DNA from: an uncultured Eubacterium sp.
GTDB taxonomy: Bacteria > Bacillota_A > Clostridia > Lachnospirales > Lachnospiraceae
Length of the DNA stretch: 7,807 nucleotides
Reading direction: 5' to 3'
Assembly: GCA_948759685.1 (NCBI GenBank)
Contig: CAQBGY010000113.1
Span: forward strand, 1,497 to 9,303
The position numbers and the translations under genes are program-made. Below, piece after piece: positions 1-4,566 of the stretch (position 1 is its first letter; each line of letters opens with the position of its first letter). The notes under the pieces were generated by a model. The model was given only the letters and a program-made list of their open reading frames with translations, was not told where the DNA came from and made no database searches.

Positions 1-2
1 AG

Positions 3-1871
3 ATGAGGGATAACAAAACAGAGGCAGGTATCGAAGAGGTACGGAACGTAATTAACGAAATTATTGAAGAAGATAAAGGCATCATTTCCAGAGACAATAA
101 AGAAATTAGGGTTTTAGATAAAGAAATTTCTCAGATTGATGAGAAAATAGGAAAAGCAGATACCCTAGGCAAGGCGTTAAAACAAAAAGAAAAAGCGATT
201 CAAAGTTTAGAAAAAAACGAAAGAAATTTAATTATTTTAGAGGAAGAATTAAAAAAACAGGAAGCGTTGAGCCCGGAAAGAGAACGGCTCTCTTTCGAGA
301 TACAGAAACTGACAGAGAAATTAGGGGAATATGATAAGTTAGACAGCATATTAAAGGAATTGTCGGATAACCAAAAGAAATTGGAAAACATTGAATTTCA
401 GAGAATGTTTTCATTAAAGAGGGACATAGATGGTTTGAGTCAGGAGAAGAAGAGTCTTTTTGACCTGCAATGTCAATATAAGGATATGAATCAAAAACTG
501 TCAGCAAAAAGAACAGAATATATTCATATGGAACAGACTTTTATGAATGAACAGGCAGGAATCATGGCAGCAAAACTGGAAGAGGGAAAGCCGTGTCCTG
601 TATGTGGTTCTATGGAGCATCCGAACCCGGCAGAACTTACAGAGAACGCACCATCTAAGGAGCAGGTAGAACAGGCAAAAGAAATGGTGGAGCAATACGA
701 GAAAGAGACAAAGAAATTAAGTGAGCAGGCACATAAGCAAAGCATGAAAGTCGAAGTGGCTGAAAAAGAAACCTTAATACATATTGAAAAAATATTGGGG
801 AAAATAACATTAGAAGATGCGGTAGAAAAGTTAAAGAATGCATTATCCCACAAGTCAGTAAAAATAAACAATGTTAATTTAAAATCAAATTGTGAATATC
901 AATGTACTGACAAGACGATTGAAAACTACAAGATGAATATAAAATCTTTGGAAACAATATTAGAGGAAAGAAAACAGACGTTACAGTTTGAGAGTAAATC
1001 TAAGGCAAAGGCATATATTAACCAATTGGAAAAACAACAAAAGGCTTTAGAAAAATCATTTAAGAAGGCAGAACATCAGTGGGAAGAATGCAAGTCGGAT
1101 ATCGAAAAAGCAAACAATACAATCAAAACGGTTGAAAATCAACTAAAGAATACAGAAATGATATCATTAGAGGAACTTAAGGAGCAGAGGAGAGCAATAG
1201 AAAAAAGAAGAAACAGGCATCTGGAGACTGTAAGCGGAGCGAAATCAAGAGTAAATATCAATGAAAAATCTCAAAATGAGATTGGCAGACAGTTTCAAGC
1301 ATTGAAAGAGGTTGAGAAACAGTGGAATATGATGAAATCATTATCGAATACTGCCAATGGAAATATTTCAGGAAAAGAGAAGATATTATTAGAGACTTAT
1401 GTTCAGATGCATTACTTTGATACAATTATCCAGAGGGCAAATATCAGATTCATGGTGATGTCTTCAGGTCAATATGAGTTAAAGAGAGCAGCCAGTTCAA
1501 ATAATTTAAAAGGTCAAAGTGGTTTAGAATTAAATGTAATTGATCATTATAATGGGAGCGAACGAAGTGTAAGAACCCTGTCCGGTGGAGAGTCCTTTAA
1601 GGCATCTTTGGCATTGGCATTAGGTTTGTCTGATGAGATTCATGCGAACGCCGGAGGTATTCAGATAGATACGTTGTTTGTGGATGAGGGATTTGGCTCT
1701 TTAGATGAAGAGTCTCTGAATCAGGCGATAGATTCCCTATCAAATGTTACAGAAGGTAACAGACTGGTTGGAATTATCTCGCATGTTCGTGAAATAAAAG
1801 AAAGAATTGACAGGAAAATAATAGTAAATAAGGATAAAATTAACGGAAGTGATATTACATTGGAAATATAG
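3..1871 (+). CDS. sbcC: Exonuclease subunit SbcC, C-terminal part (5' end outside window)
   Basis: C-terminal half of the SMC-like ATPase of the SbcCD (Mre11/Rad50-type) nuclease, which processes hairpins and blocked DNA ends. The Met at position 3 is incidental: the Walker A half of the ATPase and the first coiled-coil arm must lie upstream, since family members are around 1000 residues. Numbering from position 3, a charged coiled-coil arm runs to about residue 195. The zinc-hook CPVCG follows (Cys198 and Cys201), then a second coiled coil to about residue 470. The C-terminal ATPase lobe has the signature LSGGE (526-530), Walker B TLFVDE (557-562) with catalytic Glu562, the D-loop GSLDEE (565-570) and the switch His594 in ISHV. 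Its partner nuclease gene sbcD is usually directly upstream, but that is off the window. I see no clear terminator before spoVT. Identity is secure; only completeness is affected by the window edge. Confidence 0.95.
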   Translation: MRDNKTEAGIEEVRNVINEIIEEDKGIISRDNKEIRVLDKEISQIDEKIGKADTLGKALKQKEKAIQSLEKNERNLIILEEELKKQEALSPERERLSFEIQKLTEKLGEYDKLDSILKELSDNQKKLENIEFQRMFSLKRDIDGLSQEKKSLFDLQCQYKDMNQKLSAKRTEYIHMEQTFMNEQAGIMAAKLEEGKPCPVCGSMEHPNPAELTENAPSKEQVEQAKEMVEQYEKETKKLSEQAHKQSMKVEVAEKETLIHIEKILGKITLEDAVEKLKNALSHKSVKINNVNLKSNCEYQCTDKTIENYKMNIKSLETILEERKQTLQFESKSKAKAYINQLEKQQKALEKSFKKAEHQWEECKSDIEKANNTIKTVENQLKNTEMISLEELKEQRRAIEKRRNRHLETVSGAKSRVNINEKSQNEIGRQFQALKEVEKQWNMMKSLSNTANGNISGKEKILLETYVQMHYFDTIIQRANIRFMVMSSGQYELKRAASSNNLKGQSGLELNVIDHYNGSERSVRTLSGGESFKASLALALGLSDEIHANAGGIQIDTLFVDEGFGSLDEESLNQAIDSLSNVTEGNRLVGIISHVREIKERIDRKIIVNKDKINGSDITLEI

Positions 1872-1879
1872 AAAAAATA

Positions 1880-1909
1880 TGAATAATAATTCTTCCTTTA
1901 CAAATACTA
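1880..1909 (+). promoter_or_regulatory. Candidate sigma-G (forespore) promoter of spoVT
   Basis: A -35-like TGAATA (1880-1885) and a -10-like AATACTA (1903-1909) are separated by 17 nt. They resemble the sigma-G pattern known from Bacillus (about GAATA, then CATACTA after 17-18 nt). The -10 differs from that only at its first base. The site lies about 40 nt upstream of the spoVT start, and Bacillus spoVT is transcribed by sigma-G, so position and function agree. The assignment rests on pattern matching by eye in AT-rich DNA. Confidence 0.5.
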
Positions 1910-1948
1910 GGATTATATCAGCTACAAGATGTAAATGGAGGAAATAAA

Positions 1949-2497
1949 ATGAAAGCAACAGGAATTGTAAGAAGAATAGACGATTTGGGAAGAGTAGTTG
2001 TTCCCAAGGAAATTAGGAGAACACTGCGTATTAGAGAAGGTGATCCTATGGAGATTTTTACAAATAGAGATGGAGAAATTATATTAAAAAAATATTCTCC
2101 AATTGGAGAGATTGATAGTTTTGCAAAACAGTATGCAGAAAGCCTTGCACAGGTTTCTGGTTATAAAATTTTAATTAGTGACAGGGATCAGATTATAGCA
2201 GTGGCTGGTGGAGCTAAAAAAGAGCTGTTAGGAAAAAATATTAGTCCACAATTAGAGAAGTTGATTAATGAAAGAGATAATCTGACAACGGAGGGCGGAA
2301 TTGAAAAAGGTATTCCGGTTGTAGAGGGAGAAAGTGCTCCGGAAGCAGGTCAGGTAATATATCCGATTATATGTGAGGGTGATATTATTGGCAGTGTTGT
2401 CATTATGTCTAAAGATGAAAAGCAGGATGTCAGTGTCACAGAACAGAAGCTTGCCGGTGTGGCAGCAGCATTTTTAGGAAGGCAGATGGAGGCATAA
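1949..2497 (+). CDS. spoVT: Stage V sporulation protein T (SpoVT), AbrB-family forespore regulator
   Basis: Transcription factor that modulates sigma-G-dependent genes in the developing forespore. At 182 residues it matches the usual SpoVT length (about 178). Residues 1-52 form the AbrB/SpoVT swapped-hairpin DNA-binding domain, with the hallmark stretches GIVRRIDDLGRVVVPKEIRR (5-24) and TLRIREGDP (25-33). Residues of about 56-180 form the GAF-like ligand-sensing domain typical of SpoVT and absent from AbrB and Abh, which are about 95 aa. The start is set by GGAGG at 1937-1941, 7 nt before the ATG. The gene is preceded by a sigma-G-like promoter and is probably monocistronic, since hup has its own strong promoter 71 nt after the stop. 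No convincing hairpin terminator follows spoVT, so some read-through into hup is possible. Confidence 0.95.
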   Translation: MKATGIVRRIDDLGRVVVPKEIRRTLRIREGDPMEIFTNRDGEIILKKYSPIGEIDSFAKQYAESLAQVSGYKILISDRDQIIAVAGGAKKELLGKNISPQLEKLINERDNLTTEGGIEKGIPVVEGESAPEAGQVIYPIICEGDIIGSVVIMSKDEKQDVSVTEQKLAGVAAAFLGRQMEA

Positions 2498-2567
2498 AGC
2501 ATATGCAAATCATTGATTATTCTATTTGTTAAAATGCCCAAAATACCCATAAAAAGGTGGATTTTCC

Positions 2568-2598
2568 TTGACAAAGTCTACAAAATGGAGTATATACT
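2568..2598 (+). promoter_or_regulatory. Strong sigma-A promoter of hup
   Basis: A perfect -35 TTGACA (2568-2573) is followed by TATATACT. Reading the -10 as TATATA (2591-2596) gives a 17-nt spacer; reading it as TATACT (2593-2598) gives 19 nt. Transcription would begin near 2603-2606, leaving a leader of about 45 nt before the hup ATG. A strong promoter is expected for an abundant nucleoid protein. Confidence 0.8.
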
Positions 2599-2649
2599 TT
2601 ATAGATACGCGAGGAAAGCGATCGTACAAATTATCAAGGAGGAATTACG

Positions 2650-2922
2650 ATGAACAAGACAGAATTCGTAGAAGCTATTGCAAACGAAGCTGGTTTAACA
2701 AAGACAGATGCAGCAAAAGCTGTGAAAGCATTCACAGATGTAGTAGTAAAAGCAATGAAAGATGGAGATAAAGTACAGTTAGTTGGATTTGGTACTTTCG
2801 AAGCTACAAAGAGACCTGAGCGTCAGGGAATCAATCCTGCAACAAAGGAAAAGATTACAATCGCAGCAGCTACTGTTCCTAAATTCAAAGCTGGTGCAGC
2901 TTTAAAGAAAGAATTAAACTAA
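2650..2922 (+). CDS. hup: HU-family DNA-binding protein
   Basis: Histone-like protein HU, a homodimeric, sequence-independent DNA-bending protein of the nucleoid. At exactly 90 residues it has the standard length. It begins MNKTEFVEAI and carries the bacterial HU/IHF signature across residues 46-66, from GFGTFEATKRPE to the arm tip GINPAT, where Pro63 is the DNA-intercalating proline. The end has the usual VPKFKAG and a short C-terminal helix. The arm tip reads GINPATKE, where HBsu has GRNPQTGE, so one arginine and one glycine are replaced. Translation is set by AAGGAGG at 2636-2642, 7 nt before the ATG. With its own promoter and a downstream hairpin, the gene looks monocistronic. The symbol hup is generic, because paralogues cannot be excluded from this window. 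Confidence 0.97.
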   Translation: MNKTEFVEAIANEAGLTKTDAAKAVKAFTDVVVKAMKDGDKVQLVGFGTFEATKRPERQGINPATKEKITIAAATVPKFKAGAALKKELN

Positions 2923-2948
2923 TTTAAATATTTAGAGTTGAAATAATC

Positions 2949-2978
2949 AGGACTGTTACTTTTGTAACAGTCCTATTT
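2949..2978 (+). terminator. Hairpin terminator after hup (weak U tract)
   Basis: A perfect 11-bp inverted repeat: AGGACTGTTAC (2949-2959), loop TTTT (2960-2963), GTAACAGTCCT (2964-2974). It is followed by ATTTATG rather than a solid T run. The stem is strong but the U tract is poor, so termination may be partial. That matters because I see no good promoter for rqcP downstream. Confidence 0.75.
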
Positions 2979-3022
2979 ATGTAAAGGCAAAAAGTATTGA
3001 TGTATATATTGGGAGGATATTT

Positions 3023-3262
3023 ATGAGGTTAGATAAGTTTTTAAAAGTATCAAGAATTATCAAGAGAAGAACTGTAGCCAATGAAGCCTGTGATGCAGGA
3101 AGAGTGCTGGTAAATGGACAATCGGCAAAGGCTTCGAAGGATATAAAAGTTGGCGATAAGATAGAAATACAGTTTGGACAAAGAATAGTAAAAGTTGAAG
3201 TTGTCAGTGTTAAAGAAACGGTAAAAAAAGATGAGGCAGCAGAAATGTATAAAGAATTATGA
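3023..3262 (+). CDS. rqcP: RqcP (YabO), S4-domain ribosome quality-control factor
   Basis: Small S4 RNA-binding protein of 79 residues, close to the 86 of Bacillus YabO/RqcP and related to Hsp15. In Bacillus, RqcP works with RqcH on stalled 50S subunits, helping to move the tRNA during C-terminal alanine tailing. The S4 motif fills the N-terminal half: MRLDKFLKVSRIIKRRTVA, then CDAGRVLVNG (residues 24-33) and IKVGDKIEI (41-49). GGGAGG at 3011-3016 is 6 nt before the ATG. It lies directly upstream of yabP, yabQ and divIC, the same order as in Bacillus, which supports the assignment over other S4 paralogues. No convincing sigma-A promoter is visible in the 48 nt after the hup hairpin; a TATATATT sits at 3003-3010 without a matching -35. 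Confidence 0.92.
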   Translation: MRLDKFLKVSRIIKRRTVANEACDAGRVLVNGQSAKASKDIKVGDKIEIQFGQRIVKVEVVSVKETVKKDEAAEMYKEL

Positions 3263-3315
3263 TAAAAGGAAATTGTACCGGTAAATAATAAAAAGGACAA
3301 ATATTTCAAAAAAGA

Positions 3316-3344
3316 GAATAAATCCTGTACTATTAAAATATATT
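3316..3344 (+). promoter_or_regulatory. Possible sigma-E-type promoter upstream of yabP
   Basis: The 112-nt gap between rqcP and yabP is unusually long for this cluster. It contains GAATAAA (3316-3322) and, after 14 nt, AATATATT (3337-3344). This spacing suits sigma-E, and the sequences partly match its consensus (about KMATATT and CATACAMT). yabP and yabQ are sigma-E-dependent in Bacillus. The DNA here is very AT-rich, so chance matches are likely and the -10 match is only 5 of 8. Confidence 0.27.
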
Positions 3345-3374
3345 GTTTTATATTAAGAATATTTCGAGGCACAT

Positions 3375-3659
3375 ATGGAGCAAAATAATATTGCAAAAAC
3401 ACATAAACTGGCATTGGACAATAGAAAACAAATGAGTCTGACTGGGATCAAAGACGTTGTGGCATTCGATTTAAATCAGGTATTATTGGAATCGACCCTT
3501 GGAATGATACATATTAAAGGAAGTGACTTAAAAGTGACAAAACTAAGTATAGAAAAGGGAGAAGTCAATGTAGGTGGGAATGTAGACAGCATCGCTTATT
3601 CCGATGTTAAAGCATATGGAGAAAAAGGAAAATCTTTTGTTAAGAGGATGTTTCGGTAA
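3375..3659 (+). CDS. yabP: Sporulation protein YabP
   Basis: Small soluble protein of the YabP/YqfC family, 94 residues (about 100 in Bacillus), made in the mother cell during sporulation in studied species; its biochemical role is not established. The family pattern is visible: an N-terminal basic stretch, LTGIKDVVAFD (22-32), then a beta-rich core with ESTLGMIHIKGSDL (39-52) and KGEVNVGGNVDSIAY (61-75). No signal peptide or membrane segment is seen. The start has only a modest ribosome site (GAGG, 3366-3369, 5 nt before the ATG). The stop codon overlaps the next start by one base (TAATG), so yabQ is translationally coupled. Family assignment is firm on sequence and on neighbours. Confidence 0.92.
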   Translation: MEQNNIAKTHKLALDNRKQMSLTGIKDVVAFDLNQVLLESTLGMIHIKGSDLKVTKLSIEKGEVNVGGNVDSIAYSDVKAYGEKGKSFVKRMFR

Positions 3660-4102
3660 TGAGTTTACAGATTAGCGAAGAAAGTATGCTGATTGTCATG
3701 AGTGTTTACGGAGGACTGGTATTGGTTCTTTGTTATGATGTCATACGGGTTTTAAGAAGAATATTCTATGTTGGTATTGTGCGTATTATTATAGAAGATA
3801 TTATTTTTTGGATGGTTGCTGCGATTTTTATGTTTAATATCTATTTAAAATATAATTATGGCAGACCAAGATTTTTTTCCATTATATTAACCATGGGAAC
3901 AATGTTTGCATTTGAATGGTTTATTGGAAGGAAAATAATAGATGTTTTGGCATTGAAAATTAGAATAGCCATAAGAATTATCGTGAAACCATTGAAAAAA
4001 ATAGTGAAATTGATTAAACTAAAGACAGGTACTAAAAAGAAATCAAAAAAAGGAAAAAATAAATGGCATCAGGGAATCAAAAAAGAGCAACCAGGCGATT
4101 AA
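3659..4102 (+). CDS. yabQ: Spore cortex biosynthesis protein YabQ
   Basis: Polytopic membrane protein of 147 residues. In Bacillus YabQ sits in the membranes around the forespore and is needed for cortex formation. Hydrophobic segments are visible at about residues 10-30, 42-61 and 71-90, with a further amphipathic hydrophobic stretch at about 97-116. The family features YDVIRVLRR (26-34) and IIEDIIFW (44-51) are present. A lysine-rich cytosolic tail (about 117-147) ends the protein. The ATG shares one base with the yabP stop codon. The last 40 nt overlap the start of divIC in another frame, so part of the basic tail is encoded in sequence that also specifies the DivIC N-terminus. An A7 run at 4045-4051 lies in the tail. 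Confidence 0.9.
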   Translation: MSLQISEESMLIVMSVYGGLVLVLCYDVIRVLRRIFYVGIVRIIIEDIIFWMVAAIFMFNIYLKYNYGRPRFFSIILTMGTMFAFEWFIGRKIIDVLALKIRIAIRIIVKPLKKIVKLIKLKTGTKKKSKKGKNKWHQGIKKEQPGD

Positions 4103-4395
4103 GTGCCGCGCGCAGAAGACGTATACATAGCAAACGGATGATTATAGCTATTTCATCAGTAGTAATGGCGTTTTGTATTGTTATGGGAGCTCAAATGATA
4201 AAAAAATATAATACTTTAAAAGACTTACAGGAGCAGGAGAGAAGATTACAAACCCAGTATAAAAAAGAACTTCAACTGTCAGAGGAATTAAAGGACAAAG
4301 AAGAGTATGTAAAAACCGATGATTATGTTGAGGAGATGGCAAGAAATTTAGGTTTGTTATATCCAAATGAAGTAATCTTTAAGCCGGAAGAATAA
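4063..4395 (+). CDS. divIC: Cell division protein DivIC (FtsB-like septum formation initiator)
   Basis: Bitopic division protein of 110 residues. DivIC pairs with FtsL and DivIB in the divisome and is needed for septum formation. It has a short, arginine-rich cytosolic N-terminus (residues 1-25, RRLSAARRRR), one membrane helix (about 26-45) and an extracytoplasmic coiled coil (about 47-80). The conserved FtsB/DivIC tail follows (DDYVEEMARNLGLLYPNEVIF, with Ala-Arg-x-x-Leu-Gly). The ATG at 4063 gives the full cytosolic region and has an AGGA (4051-4054) 8 nt upstream. The next Met (residue 26) would remove that region. The start lies 40 nt inside yabQ, and the codon before it in this frame is TAA (4060-4062). 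The gene is probably co-transcribed with rqcP-yabP-yabQ and ends at a strong terminator. Confidence 0.9.
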   Translation: MASGNQKRATRRLSAARRRRIHSKRMIIAISSVVMAFCIVMGAQMIKKYNTLKDLQEQERRLQTQYKKELQLSEELKDKEEYVKTDDYVEEMARNLGLLYPNEVIFKPEE

Positions 4396-4402
4396 GAATC
4401 AT

Positions 4403-4455
4403 AAAAAATGCATTCAAATGTTAAAAAGAAAATTAACATTTTGAGTGCATTTTTT
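4403..4455 (+). terminator. Strong intrinsic terminator after divIC
   Basis: Long hairpin: the left arm AAAAATGCATTCAAATGTTAA (4404-4424) pairs with 4433-4455 around an A-rich 8-nt loop (4425-4432). It has one T-G wobble (4413/4445) and one bulged T (4442). The right arm runs into TTTTTT, and the left arm begins with an A run, so it could work on both strands. It insulates the rqcP-divIC unit from the spoIIE promoter only 12 nt downstream. Confidence 0.88.
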
Positions 4456-4466
4456 ATTTAAGTTCA

Positions 4467-4473
4467 TGTCGAA
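4467..4473 (+). promoter_or_regulatory. Spo0A-binding 0A box (perfect)
   Basis: TGTCGAA is an exact match to the 0A box core, about 70 nt upstream of the predicted spoIIE transcription start. A weaker copy, TGTTTAA (5 of 7), follows at 4475-4481 in the same orientation. spoIIE is a classic Spo0A-activated gene, so the position is as expected. Confidence 0.75.
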
Positions 4474-4498
4474 ATGTTTAACGATTCTCAGACATTAT

Positions 4499-4505
4499 TT
4501 TGACA
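4499..4505 (-). promoter_or_regulatory. Second 0A box, inverted, overlapping the spoIIE -35
   Basis: On the minus strand this reads TGTCAAA, one mismatch from TGTCGAA and within the looser consensus TTTGTCRAA. It covers the -35 element TTGACA, where Spo0A bound at this class of promoter can contact sigma-A. Because TTGACA itself supplies most of the match, the box is less certain than the upstream one. Confidence 0.5.
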
Positions 4506-4532
4506 AAAAATTAAAAAATGAATTTGTATACT
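4500..4532 (+). promoter_or_regulatory. Spo0A-dependent sigma-A promoter of spoIIE with 21-nt spacer
   Basis: A consensus -35 TTGACA (4500-4505) and a good -10 TATACT (4527-4532) are separated by 21 nt, 4 nt more than optimal. Bacillus spoIIE and spoIIG promoters have the same oddity (21 and 22 nt) and depend on Spo0A to be used. Transcription would start near 4538-4540, leaving a leader of about 27 nt with the Shine-Dalgarno of spoIIE. Confidence 0.75.
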
Positions 4533-4550
4533 ACCATGCAGAAAACAGTA

Positions 4551-4557
4551 AGGGAGG
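4551..4557 (+). promoter_or_regulatory. Shine-Dalgarno that decides the spoIIE start
   Basis: AGGGAGG at 4551-4557 abuts an ATG at 4558, with no spacing at all, and stands 9 nt before the in-frame ATG at 4567. Only the second spacing is workable, so 4567 is the likely start and the three residues encoded before it are not translated. Confidence 0.8.
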
Positions 4558-4566
4558 ATGCAAATT

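Noticed and set aside
3..5. ATG at position 3 as a true start of SbcC
   Set aside because: The protein would lack the Walker A lobe and the first coiled-coil arm. The open frame most likely continues from upstream of the window.
200..871. Several minus-strand open frames opposite sbcC
   Set aside because: They overlap one another in different frames and are antisense to repetitive coiled-coil codons. None has domain content or a ribosome site.
2499..2518. Short palindromes GCATATGC and AATCATTGATT after spoVT as a terminator
   Set aside because: The stems are 4-5 bp, AT-rich and lack a T run. They are too weak to call a terminator or an operator.
2568..2771. 67-codon + strand open frame across the hup leader
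   Set aside because: It begins inside the -35 of the hup promoter and is out of frame with HU, which has a strong Shine-Dalgarno and a full family match.
2977..3414. 145-codon open frame on the minus strand, rich in hydrophobic residues
   Set aside because: It lies antisense to rqcP and its flanks, including the hup hairpin edge. It has no recognisable domain and is explained by AT-rich complementary sequence; the + strand gene is a clear S4 protein.
4558..4566. ATG at 4558 as the spoIIE start
   Set aside because: It directly touches the GGAGG, leaving no spacing for initiation. The ATG at 4567 is correctly spaced.
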